A DNA stretch of 64,000 nt, taken from NCBI RefSeq assembly GCF_947488185.1, contig NZ_CANKYM010000005.1:310001-374000 (forward strand). Reading direction: 5' to 3'. The DNA comes from an uncultured Roseobacter sp. (GTDB lineage: Bacteria > Pseudomonadota > Alphaproteobacteria > Rhodobacterales > Rhodobacteraceae). The translations under genes were made by a program, and so were the position numbers. How positions within the stretch are numbered: position 1 is the first letter of the stretch; every line of letters starts with the position of its first letter. Positions 32,502 to 41,428 of the stretch are shown in pieces. The notes below the pieces were generated by a model. That model saw nothing but the letters and a program-made list of their open reading frames with translations, was not told the origin of the DNA and did no database searches.

Positions 32502-35087
32502 CTAGCCGGTATTGCGCAGGCCGCCCTCGTGGGTCTTCAAAAACGCATGTAGCTCGCCAAATGGCAGCGCTTCGGAGAAATGAAAACCCTGGAGCGTCGT
32601 ACAGCCCATGCGCTGCATCATATCCGCATGCTGTCGTGTTTCGACGCCCTCTGCCGTTACGTCGATTTCCAGTGACTCGGCGATACCGATGATCGAGCGC
32701 ACCATGTTCTGGCACACGCGGGAATTTGGCGCCCCCATGACGAGACGCTGATCAATCTTGAGCACGTCCGGACGCACCCGCATCAGACTGATCATTGATG
32801 CATGGCCTGATCCAAAGTCGTCGATCTCGATCGACAATCCCTTTTCGCGGAGCAAATCCAGGGTGAAGTCGAGGAATTCCGGCTGGTCGTCGAGGAAAAC
32901 GGATTCGAGTATTTCAAATGAAACAGCCGTTTCACCGAAATCGCGCTGATCTATTGCAAGGAGCAAGTCAGGATCTGACAAACGGTTTGCCGTCACGTTG
33001 AAAGATATCTTCGGCAGGCACACGCCTTTTTCTTCCAACGTGGAGACATCTTTCAGTGCCTTTTCCATGATCATCTTGTCGAGTGTGCTGAGCATCGACA
33101 GCTGTTCTGCTACCCGCAGGAAACTGCCCGGCAGCAAGACGCCCCGATCCGGATGCACCCAGCGCGCCAGCACTTCGACGCCAATGACTTCACGGCTCTG
33201 GGCATCCACTTGTGGTTGGTAGAAGGGTTCGAACTCACCGCGCTCGATCCCGCGTCGAATTTGTTCTGCAGTGTCGCGGACCCCGATGACTTTGCGATGC
33301 TCTTCGGCACCATAGGCGACCACCTGGTTGCGACCTCTCTCCTTCGCGAGGTAGAGCGCCGCATCTGCTGCGCGCACAAGCTCCCGCCGCTCCACCAATT
33401 GGCATTCCGAAGATGCAATGCCAAAGCTGGCACCCACACGAATGATCTTGCCTTCATAGTCGATAGGCTTTGCCACTTTTTGCAAAATGGAATGCGCCAA
33501 ATCGCATGCAGCTTGCAGACTGCCATCATCGACAAGCAGAATGATGAACTCATCACCACCGATCCGGACGGAGATGTTCTGTCCAGACGTCGCATCACGC
33601 AGTATCCGCGCAACCTTGCACAAAACCAGGTCACCGGCCTCATGGCCCATGGTATCGTTGACGTTCTTGAAGTGATCGAGGTCGATCCGGATAATTGCCA
33701 GCGCGGGCTTTTGCTCCGGACCGCGGCAATGCTCTTCAAATGTCGCGTTGAAACATCTCCGGTTTGGCAAGCCGGTCAGCTCATCGTGCAGCGCTTGCCA
33801 TTCCATCGCCGATGTCGTTGCCAGCAGGTTGGCCTCATCCCGTTTGCGATCGGAGATATCGCTGGAAATAGCCATGTAACCATAGGGCTTGCCAAGGTCA
33901 TCAAACAACGTCGAGATACTCAACCTGACCCAGTATTCCTCGGTCACGTTTCGGTAGTTGAGCACTTCGACCGTCACCGGTGTATGAGAGATCAATGCGG
34001 CGCGGATTGTGGCCCGCGCCTTGGGGTCGGTGTTTTTGCCCTGTAAGAGCTCACTGGGCAACTGTCCCTTGATCTGACTGGCACTATAGCCCGATATGCG
34101 TTCAAAGGCCGGATTATGCCAGATAATCCGCGTGTCGAGATCGGTGATCAGAATTGCTTCTTCGGCCTTGCGCGCAATGGCGGCAAGTTCACTAAGCTCC
34201 TTTTGCTGCTCCCGCAGCTTGTTTCGGGATCGCTCAACTTCCGCATGTGGCCGCAGGATCGTCTGCTTGCCAAGCCATCCGAAAACACCGAAGGGCAACA
34301 GCAAAGCCGCAGAAACGGCCAGAATAGCTTTGCTAACAAGCTCCTGCCCAATGGTTTTGAAAAGATTGCTTTCGGACGTAAACAAGAGCGACAAACCTGT
34401 GGTGCCGATCGGCACGAGGATCGCGTTATCATCGCTTGCCTTCAAATGAGCCACATCCGGGGATTGCACGATGCGCTTGTTCAGTGCAATCACGTCGTCC
34501 GGTTTGGCCGCATTGTACAGTGGGACATCAACCACGGTGACCAGAACACCTTCGGCAAACCCCTGGTGAAAAATCGGCGCGGCAATCAGGATTGTCTGCC
34601 GGTCCGGTATCCGGCCGACATGGGACTGGACGACCTTTGTCGTCATCTCGTTTGTTGTCAGAACTTCAAGACTGAGGCTTCTTGCGACCTGCATCATGTC
34701 CAGCGATTGGCTCTGAGTGCCCACGATGTGAAAGCTCATTGGGTCACCGGAGAAATCAAAGATCAAGAACTCCGAAATATCAGCCGGCAAGACGGTGTTT
34801 TCAATACGGTCGACAAACCCATCATCGGTCATGACGTATCCCAGAACATAGGACAACAATGCAGGTTCCGAGGTCAAAAACCCGGTCAGCGATTCACTTG
34901 GATCAAGGATCGCATCCACGCGCGCCGCTTCCCGCTGAGCCTGGCTGACGATGGCTTGGCGCTGTGTTTCCAAAAGAAACGGTTTCGAAGTGATCCAAAC
35001 AGCAGCGGCTGACGTTGCCAGGGCGAGAGCGAAACTGCACCCGATCAGCACCCAGAAAACCCTGTTTATTGAACCAATATTGCGCAT
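32502..35087 (-). CDS. PAS-GGDEF-EAL cyclic-di-GMP protein with periplasmic sensor domain
   Basis: An 861-residue membrane signalling enzyme. Membrane helices (about 10-32 and 252-273) enclose a periplasmic sensor of 220 residues. A PAS domain follows (315-415), then GGDEF (intact GGDEF at 510-514, so cyclase activity is possible) and EAL. The EAL motif reads EVL at 638-640, which keeps the catalytic Glu; FNVTANRL, EILES and DDFGSG (756-761) are also present, so phosphodiesterase activity is likely. No RxxD inhibitory site is seen just before GGDEF. It starts immediately after the stop of a periplasmic binding protein, suggesting ligand-controlled c-di-GMP turnover. Confidence 0.93.
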   Translation of the reverse strand: MRNIGSINRVFWVLIGCSFALALATSAAAVWITSKPFLLETQRQAIVSQAQREAARVDAILDPSESLTGFLTSEPALLSYVLGYVMTDDGFVDRIENTVLPADISEFLIFDFSGDPMSFHIVGTQSQSLDMMQVARSLSLEVLTTNEMTTKVVQSHVGRIPDRQTILIAAPIFHQGFAEGVLVTVVDVPLYNAAKPDDVIALNKRIVQSPDVAHLKASDDNAILVPIGTTGLSLLFTSESNLFKTIGQELVSKAILAVSAALLLPFGVFGWLGKQTILRPHAEVERSRNKLREQQKELSELAAIARKAEEAILITDLDTRIIWHNPAFERISGYSASQIKGQLPSELLQGKNTDPKARATIRAALISHTPVTVEVLNYRNVTEEYWVRLSISTLFDDLGKPYGYMAISSDISDRKRDEANLLATTSAMEWQALHDELTGLPNRRCFNATFEEHCRGPEQKPALAIIRIDLDHFKNVNDTMGHEAGDLVLCKVARILRDATSGQNISVRIGGDEFIILLVDDGSLQAACDLAHSILQKVAKPIDYEGKIIRVGASFGIASSECQLVERRELVRAADAALYLAKERGRNQVVAYGAEEHRKVIGVRDTAEQIRRGIERGEFEPFYQPQVDAQSREVIGVEVLARWVHPDRGVLLPGSFLRVAEQLSMLSTLDKMIMEKALKDVSTLEEKGVCLPKISFNVTANRLSDPDLLLAIDQRDFGETAVSFEILESVFLDDQPEFLDFTLDLLREKGLSIEIDDFGSGHASMISLMRVRPDVLKIDQRLVMGAPNSRVCQNMVRSIIGIAESLEIDVTAEGVETRQHADMMQRMGCTTLQGFHFSEALPFGELHAFLKTHEGGLRNTG

Positions 35088-36332
35088 TCAGCGGTCCCGC
35101 TGCACTGAGTCAGCCAGAACAAGGCCTCTTGCTTCGGAAAATGCCGCCATACACAAATCAGGCATACCAAGAGCCTCATGCGCATCCGGATTGGTCATGG
35201 AGTATGCGCGGAATGGCCTCTCATAGGACTTCAGAATTCCCTCGATTGGCCCGGGCAGGTTTTCCAACGCCAACCGCACCATATCGCGTCGCGCCGCAAT
35301 CGGCGCATCGCCCCATTCGACCGTATTCACCGCCTGCTCCAGGGCGGCGAGGAACAGTTTCGTCAGGTCGTATCCATGCACAAACCCGGTAGAGGACGGA
35401 ACGTCTGATAAAGTGTCAAACTGTGTGCCACGCTGACTCGCCCCATTCAGAGCGCGCGTAAGGGCGGTGCCGCCTCTTTGCTGAACTTCCAGACCACAGG
35501 TTTGCAGGACCTCCATATGCATGCCCATGCGCGCGGCGGGTGAGACTTGTTTCTCGAATTCACCGGCAAGGATACCCCAATGACTAATGATCTTCACGTC
35601 AGGCAGAACCTCGTGCAATTCATTCACAAGCAGCGCACCAGTGTCAGCACTGGCAAGCATGATCACACAATCCGGGCGCGTGGTTGCCATTGACTCCGCA
35701 ACGGAGCGTGCGCTGGCAGTGCCAAGGCCTGCCGAAAACATGAACACGGGCGCTGCATCCTGACCTGCATCATTGAACGCCTCCTGCATGGTGCTGCTGT
35801 TGGCGCGGCCCCATCCGGTATCAATCAACAAGAGCGCTGTGCGGCGACACTGCGCATTGTTCACCGCGCGACTGACCAAGAACGGACCTGCTTTTGTGTC
35901 ATCGACGGATAGTCGGAAAATCCAGTTTTCGTCCCCAGCATCGGCGCGCGTGATCGGACCGGCCGCAGACCAGGGCAAAAGCAGCAGAATACCGTTCTCA
36001 TTGATGTACTGTTTGTTCGTCAGATAAGGCGGTGACAGCGAGCCACCAACGATGGCAATTGCCTGCGGATCCTTCCGGAATGCGCGCAGGTTGGCCAATG
36101 TACGTTTCGAATTGGCACGGTGATCCTTGCGGATGACGTCAAGCTGGATCCCCGACACCTGATATCCAACCTCCGCCAATGCGGTATGAACACCAAGATC
36201 AATCGCCTCTGCCGCCCGGCGGGAGATTGAAAAATCTGCATCAATGTAGAGGCTCAACCTGTCGGCCCAAGCGGATGGTGCGACGCCCAGCACGACCACA
36301 CACGTCAGTATTTTCAGCACGTTTCTGAACAT
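35088..36332 (-). CDS. Periplasmic binding protein (branched-chain amino-acid type) paired with the GGDEF-EAL gene
   Basis: A 414-residue protein with a signal peptide (LKILTCVVVLGVAPSAWA) and a type I periplasmic-binding fold (Peripla_BP_6-like: AIAIVGGSLSPPYLTNKQYI; FSAGLGTASARSVAESMATT). No ABC permease or ATPase genes adjoin it. Its stop touches the start of the GGDEF-EAL gene without a gap, so it probably serves as the ligand-sensing partner of that enzyme rather than of a transporter. Ligand unknown. Confidence 0.82.
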   Translation of the reverse strand: MFRNVLKILTCVVVLGVAPSAWADRLSLYIDADFSISRRAAEAIDLGVHTALAEVGYQVSGIQLDVIRKDHRANSKRTLANLRAFRKDPQAIAIVGGSLSPPYLTNKQYINENGILLLLPWSAAGPITRADAGDENWIFRLSVDDTKAGPFLVSRAVNNAQCRRTALLLIDTGWGRANSSTMQEAFNDAGQDAAPVFMFSAGLGTASARSVAESMATTRPDCVIMLASADTGALLVNELHEVLPDVKIISHWGILAGEFEKQVSPAARMGMHMEVLQTCGLEVQQRGGTALTRALNGASQRGTQFDTLSDVPSSTGFVHGYDLTKLFLAALEQAVNTVEWGDAPIAARRDMVRLALENLPGPIEGILKSYERPFRAYSMTNPDAHEALGMPDLCMAAFSEARGLVLADSVQRDR

Positions 36333-36535
36333 GAGGACCTCCTGGGTTTTTGGGCGCGTTTCCCCAAGCGCAACCTTAGTCTTCGGAGCGATTTGATTTC
36401 GTTAACGACCCGGAAATGAAACCGCGACAAAGCACAATATTTCGAAGGTTTTTTTTTCAAATTTGCGATGTCCGGTCGGGTTCAGCGTCATTCCGTCAAA
36501 CGTGCAAATTCTCAGGCGGATGGCCGTCAGGGCAC

Positions 36536-39500
36536 TCAACCTGACCGTTGCGATGTATATCCCGCGACGACCTGCAAAAGCTTGAAAGACGTGGCCGCAT
36601 CATTCTGAACGACGGCCAGGAACTCCTCTGCACCCAACCGCAATGCCTCGACCTCCGTCCTGGCGCGCATGGTCAAGGCCCGCGGCTCATTGCGGATTAC
36701 GCCAAGCTCTCCGACCAGCGAACCCGGGCCCACCATCGCCACTTGGGTTTCGCCGCGTTCCACCCCGGGGTGAAAAAGCTGCGCTTCGCCCGACAGGATC
36801 ATGTAAGCGCCATCGGTTGGCATATCATTCTTGTGAAAAATGATATCGCCCGCTGAGGCAGAAAACCAACGCGCCCCGAAGGCCAGCAACCTGAGCTGCT
36901 TTCGGTTCAGGGCAGAGAACATCGGCGTCGTTTCCAGCGCCCGCAGCTTGCGCAACAGGTCTGCGCTTGCAGCGCTGTCGTCCGCAATTACTCCGGTCTG
37001 TTCTTCGGACACCATGCGCCCCTGACGGATTTCGATGTGATCGTCAAAATCATTGATATCTTCAAAAGCTTCGCCAAGATGGATAAGGGTGGCGTCAGGT
37101 AAAAGCCGCCTCAGGTTCCGGGCCGTCGCGGCGCGTTCCAGCGCTTCCGTTCCCCGTAAGATATTGTCCAGAATGAGAATATCCGGCCGCTTAACCGCCG
37201 CCCTGCTGATGGCTAGCGGCTCAACAAAGGCCGCCGGAAGATCGGCCCCGCCAAGGGCCAGGGGCAGATCGTAAATCAATTCCGTCACGCTGGACCGGAG
37301 CTCTGCCGTGTCCAGCACCTCCGAGACAATTTTGCGCAACTCATCCGCGCGTCCCCCAGCGGTGTCGGCAATCTTGCCGTAAAGCGCGTTTTCCAGCACC
37401 GTCAGCCCCGGTGCGATCCGGTCTGGACGCAGAGGCACGTAAAGCGCCCGCAGCTCATCCTGAACCTTCAGACCGTTGGCTTTTCGCAATTCCAGAATAC
37501 GCTCCTGCATCGTATCGGAAAACGCCGGGCCAATCTGCTCTGCTGAAATCTGCGCAGGTACCGTCATCAGCAGAACCTTGTCGGCATCGCTCCAGGTCTG
37601 CGCGTCCCCTTGCCCACGTGCTCTCAGCAGTTGCACCGAGCGCTCGAACAGTTCCGGATCCAGACCTAATTTGCGGAACAGCGGATGTTCGGTGCCATCG
37701 GTGCCGAAAATCTGGTTCAACAGATCGATCACATCACGGGACAGATCGAGAAGTCCCTCCTCCAGGCCGAGTTTGCGCATCAGGTCAAAGAGATCGGTCT
37801 GCGCGGCCAGTTCCTGCTGGCTGAGCGGTCGGCGCATTGTAGCGAAGAAGAGATTGCTGGTGACGGGCAGCGCCGGATTGTACCGCTCAGGGTCAAAGCG
37901 GTACACATGTCGGTCAAGGCCTGCGGCAACAACAGCCTCCCACACCCTTGGTCGCACCTCCACCAATCCGGCAACCAGATTGATCTTTTCACCGCTGTCG
38001 AGCTTTTGGTCCAGTGCGCGCAGATAGAGCGTCTCTCCCGATCCCATCGCTTCCAGCAGCGACTGCCACCACCCCCGCAACTCCCTTTTTTGCTCGAGCC
38101 CGGCGAGGTCCGGATCCAGCCATTCGACATCCAGCGGATCGCTGCTGTTGCCGGCGGCGGCGGCTTCCTGCGCCGCGTGCTGGGCATCTTGTGGAAAGGT
38201 GCCGGTTGGATGCGACCTCAGGGACATCATCACGTTGTCTTCCAGCGATCCGCGAAAAAGCACAGGGCGCGTGCTGGCATGGCCGATCCGGGCGGCGATG
38301 ACGGATTGGTGCAGGTTCTTGAGCGCCGTGTCGCCGACGGTGATCGTTCCGCTGGCAGGCATGACCTCGCGCGTCAAAAGATCAGACAACGCCTGCCGGT
38401 CCTCGACACTGGGCGCCGTGACGGCCACCATCGATCCAGATGCAAATCGGGCCGTGATGTTCTCCAGCACAGCGTTGCCATCGGCATCCGTGACCGTGAC
38501 ATCTTTCAATTCAATCGCACCATCAAGGTGGGGCAGCACCTCCGGCCTGCCGGTCATCAGCGTTTCGTCAATCACACCGGAGGGCGAGAATTTCTCGGTC
38601 ACCGTCTCCCAGCGCAGGCTCATGTCCTGCGCCTGATTGTAAAAGGTCAGCAGTTCCTTCCAGGGCGAACTGAGGTCCTTGTACGCGGCCAGCGCCGCGA
38701 CCAGTGCTCCCAGTGACACCGCGCCTTGAATGACCAGATATCCGCCAACGGAGAAGAAGAAGAAGGGCGTCAGCTGAGTGATGAAGTTGTTGATAAACTT
38801 CATGAAGAATTTTTTCTGGTAGATCTGGAACCGAATGTTGAAGACAATGCCCAAACGATGGCTGATCGCCGACAGACGGTGGCGCCAGCCGCCGTGGATG
38901 CGCAGCTCTCCCGCCCCGGCCGCGCTCTCACCGATCATGGCGGCCAGCTGGCGCACTTCCTTGATCCGCTCCTTGTTCATCAGATTGATCCGGCGCTGCA
39001 GCTTCGGGATCAGCCAGGCCTGCAGCGGGATCAGCGCCACGGCGGCCAGACCGAACCAGACGCTTTGCAGAAAGAGAAACACAAGGATGGTGATCATCTG
39101 ACCGGCCTGCAGCACCGGTTGCGTCAACGCATCCCCCATCATGCCGCCCATGGGCTCCGTCTCGCCGGTGATCATGGCCACCAGTTCGCCCTGGGACGTC
39201 CGCCGGAAGTAGGTCTTGGGAAAGCGCAGCATGCGGGAAATCAGGCTGTAGCGCAGTCGGCGCAGCATCCGTTCGGAGAGGATGCCCTTCATAGTGTTGA
39301 TTCTCATTTTCAACAGGCCGTGCAGCAATACGGAAAGGAGAAAAGCAGCACAAAGCAGCGCCAGGAACCCCAGTTGGGTGAATTCGACACCCAACACCGT
39401 GACCGACGAGGATTGCGCGCCGATGGCATCGTTGATGATGCGCTTGGGTAATTCCAGCGTCAGATAGAGGAATGGGAACAGCGTGCTGGTGAACAACAGA

Positions 39501-39601
39501 AGTTTTATCTGGTCGCGCTTCGAGTACTTCCAAATGAATTGAAAGAGAGTCCGTTCGATGGTTCGCACCCCCATGCGAGACGTCGGCTCCTGCTGGGCCA
39601 C
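36536..39601 (-). CDS. ABC-exporter-like protein with degenerate ATPase and C-terminal cyclic-nucleotide-binding domain
   Basis: 1021 residues. Residues 20-330 form an ABC exporter membrane domain (SLISRMLRFPKTYFRRTSQGEL is a typical coupling segment). A nucleotide-binding domain follows but is altered: the Walker A position reads TAPSVEDRQ (395-403), with no GxxGxGK. LFRGSLEDNV (448-457) is normal. An insert of about 300 residues then precedes a signature-like LALGGADLPAAFVEPLAISRA. Walker B ends LILDN instead of LLDE, and the H-loop His is missing. A CNB domain (GDIIFHKNDMPTDGAYMILS; GELGVIRNEPRALTM) closes the protein. ATP hydrolysis in the usual way looks impossible; it may be a sensor or scaffold. 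Confidence 0.85.
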   Translation of the reverse strand: MAQQEPTSRMGVRTIERTLFQFIWKYSKRDQIKLLLFTSTLFPFLYLTLELPKRIINDAIGAQSSSVTVLGVEFTQLGFLALLCAAFLLSVLLHGLLKMRINTMKGILSERMLRRLRYSLISRMLRFPKTYFRRTSQGELVAMITGETEPMGGMMGDALTQPVLQAGQMITILVFLFLQSVWFGLAAVALIPLQAWLIPKLQRRINLMNKERIKEVRQLAAMIGESAAGAGELRIHGGWRHRLSAISHRLGIVFNIRFQIYQKKFFMKFINNFITQLTPFFFFSVGGYLVIQGAVSLGALVAALAAYKDLSSPWKELLTFYNQAQDMSLRWETVTEKFSPSGVIDETLMTGRPEVLPHLDGAIELKDVTVTDADGNAVLENITARFASGSMVAVTAPSVEDRQALSDLLTREVMPASGTITVGDTALKNLHQSVIAARIGHASTRPVLFRGSLEDNVMMSLRSHPTGTFPQDAQHAAQEAAAAGNSSDPLDVEWLDPDLAGLEQKRELRGWWQSLLEAMGSGETLYLRALDQKLDSGEKINLVAGLVEVRPRVWEAVVAAGLDRHVYRFDPERYNPALPVTSNLFFATMRRPLSQQELAAQTDLFDLMRKLGLEEGLLDLSRDVIDLLNQIFGTDGTEHPLFRKLGLDPELFERSVQLLRARGQGDAQTWSDADKVLLMTVPAQISAEQIGPAFSDTMQERILELRKANGLKVQDELRALYVPLRPDRIAPGLTVLENALYGKIADTAGGRADELRKIVSEVLDTAELRSSVTELIYDLPLALGGADLPAAFVEPLAISRAAVKRPDILILDNILRGTEALERAATARNLRRLLPDATLIHLGEAFEDINDFDDHIEIRQGRMVSEEQTGVIADDSAASADLLRKLRALETTPMFSALNRKQLRLLAFGARWFSASAGDIIFHKNDMPTDGAYMILSGEAQLFHPGVERGETQVAMVGPGSLVGELGVIRNEPRALTMRARTEVEALRLGAEEFLAVVQNDAATSFKLLQVVAGYTSQRSG

Positions 39602-39841
39602 GTCGAATTGAATACCCGCACTCTAGCGCAGGAAATTCAATTCGCGAACCGACTTCGTAACGCATGAGCCCAGATTACCAACCTGCTGCACCCTGTGGTT
39701 GAGAAAACCGGGTGGTCCGGGCGGATGGCTTCGGATTATACAAAATATTTCCTCAAATCTGCGAATCTCCTCACTTCTGCCCCACCCACGCCCGAGTTCG
39801 ATGGTCAGACCATGGAGCAGGAACAATGATGGGGCCATCAT

Positions 39842-40039
39842 ATGTCAGATTTGCAAGAAAAGATGGATACGCGCCACGCGCGGCTCTTTGAGTTGATCCG
39901 GCAGAAAAACCAGGCGGACACAACAGTGGCCCGGGTTCAGGGCCATACCATTCGACGCATCAGTGCAAATGAAGCGGTTCAAATGCAGCGTGCCGCCGCA
40001 CGATCATTGCAGGCGCGTTCGGAAACGCACCTGCATTGA
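39842..40039 (+). CDS. Small basic/helical hypothetical protein
   Basis: A 65-residue frame beginning MSDLQEKMDTRHARLFELIRQ, predicted helical and charged, with GGGG 9 bases before the ATG. It ends three bases before the stop of the convergent Cache-like gene. No family recognised. Composition is plausible for a real small protein, but evidence is limited to start context and codon pattern. Confidence 0.4.
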   Translation: MSDLQEKMDTRHARLFELIRQKNQADTTVARVQGHTIRRISANEAVQMQRAAARSLQARSETHLH

Positions 40040-40042
40040 ATT

Positions 40043-40615
40043 TTAAAAGAAGGCTTCGGCGTTCAGGCCGACGGTCATGGCGCCAATCACCTCACCCGTC
40101 GCCGGGTCTGTCAGCGACATGGAGACCTGCCCCTGGTAGGTCTGGGAACTCTCATCGAATTCCACCTCGTCGACAAAAACGGCCCCGGCTCCGGCTCCGT
40201 AGCTTTTTGAGAACTTGTCTTCATCGCCCTGCCAGTAGTCGGAGGTCACATCGCTTGCCGCGACGTTGAGCCCCAGCGCATCCATCACGAAAATCTCGGT
40301 GATCCGCCCGCCGGAGGCAGCGACCTGCTCCGCCAGGAAAGCGGACAGCGGGCGCCCCATGACGTCGCTGATCAGGGGCTGGGTGTCCTGGCCAACCTCG
40401 GCACGCCACTGAGTATCCCATTCTTCGATTTGCGTTGCGCTGGACCCGGCGGTTTGAGTGTTTTGCGACGTGATGGCATTGACCACCTGCGCGGACTGCG
40501 CCCAACTCATCACTTCGGTTTCGACAAATGATTTCATGGCGGGCGGTGCGTCCACCGCACTGGCGATGCCGGCGGCCACGATGATGGGAAGAGAGAAGGC
40601 AAGAGTGCGGATCAT
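40043..40615 (-). CDS. Exported Cache-like sensor-domain protein
   Basis: A 190-residue protein with a signal peptide (IRTLAFSLPIIVAAGIASAVDA). The C-terminal part (ITEIFVMDALGLNVAASDVTSDYWQGDEDKF, ending with TGEVIGAMTVGLNAEAF) resembles the ligand-binding core of Cache/PDC sensor domains found in chemoreceptors and kinases. Here it stands alone without a membrane-anchored output domain, so it is probably a free periplasmic ligand-binding protein. The ATG at 40615 is preferred to one 11 codons upstream. Confidence 0.65.
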   Translation of the reverse strand: MIRTLAFSLPIIVAAGIASAVDAPPAMKSFVETEVMSWAQSAQVVNAITSQNTQTAGSSATQIEEWDTQWRAEVGQDTQPLISDVMGRPLSAFLAEQVAASGGRITEIFVMDALGLNVAASDVTSDYWQGDEDKFSKSYGAGAGAVFVDEVEFDESSQTYQGQVSMSLTDPATGEVIGAMTVGLNAEAFF

Positions 40616-40705
40616 CGGAGGGGTCCTTTGTTGAGATCGGCGCGCCAAAGGGCGCTTGTACTGATCCCAAGCTATCCAGAACTCCTTTAAGGATCGGTAA
40701 AGCTT

Positions 40706-41428
40706 TTAAGCTTCGGCCCGAAACCCTGTCGCCACAACGAATTTTTCGGAACTGTCAGAGCGCGAGGCCGGTGGTTTGATATTGGCTACCTTGGAGAATC
40801 GCTGTTTGAGCAGCTTTTGCAATTCTCCCTCGGCGCCACCAGCCAGCACCTTGGCCACGAACGTGCCGCCCTCGTCGAGCACATCAAAGGCAAAATAGGC
40901 CGCCGCCTCGCAGAGCGCGATGATCCGCAGGTGGTCGGTCTGCTTGTGGCCGGAACTGCTCGCCGCCATATCAGACATCACCACATCGGCTTTGCCCCCC
41001 AACAAGTCCTTGACCTTGAGATCCGCGTCGTCGGCCATGAAATCCAGCTGATGCAGATCGCAGCCCGCAATCGGCTCCATCTCCTGCAGGTCAATTCCAA
41101 GGATCGTGCCAACCGCTTTGCCGGACCTCTCGCCCAGGGCATTCACCCGCTTGACGGCCACCTGACACCAGCCGCCGGGCGCCGCGCCTAGATCGACCAC
41201 CCGTGCGCCCGGTACGAGGAAGCGGTACTTGTCGTCCAGTTCCATGATCTTGAAGGCCGCCCTGCCCCGGTAGCCTTCGGCCTTGGCGCGTTTGACGTAC
41301 GGATCGTTTAACTGACGCTGCAGCCAGCGGGTGGAGCTGAGTTTACGCCCACGGGCGGATTTCACCTTCACCTTCAACTCACGTTGCCCGCGTCCCGAGG
41401 TATTCTTGCCGCTTGGGGTCTTGGCCAT
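40706..41428 (-). CDS. rlmE: 23S rRNA (uridine-2552-2'-O)-methyltransferase RlmE/FtsJ
   Basis: A 240-residue SAM-dependent methyltransferase that modifies U2552 of the 23S rRNA A-loop. The SAM site is VVDLGAAPGGWCQVA, and the catalytic K-D-K-E set is consistent with RAAFKIMELD, VMSDMAAS and FVAKVLAGG. An extra basic N-terminal tail (GKNTSGRGQRELKVKVKSAR) of about 35 residues precedes the domain. The start shares one base with the ppx stop (TGATG), so the two are translationally coupled. Confidence 0.95.
   Translation of the reverse strand: MAKTPSGKNTSGRGQRELKVKVKSARGRKLSSTRWLQRQLNDPYVKRAKAEGYRGRAAFKIMELDDKYRFLVPGARVVDLGAAPGGWCQVAVKRVNALGERSGKAVGTILGIDLQEMEPIAGCDLHQLDFMADDADLKVKDLLGGKADVVMSDMAASSSGHKQTDHLRIIALCEAAAYFAFDVLDEGGTFVAKVLAGGAEGELQKLLKQRFSKVANIKPPASRSDSSEKFVVATGFRAEA

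Noticed and set aside
33168..33176. EVL in place of EAL as a sign of a dead phosphodiesterase
   Set aside because: The catalytic Glu and the other metal and base residues (Asn in FNVTANRL, EILES, DDFGSG) are kept. ExL variants are commonly active.
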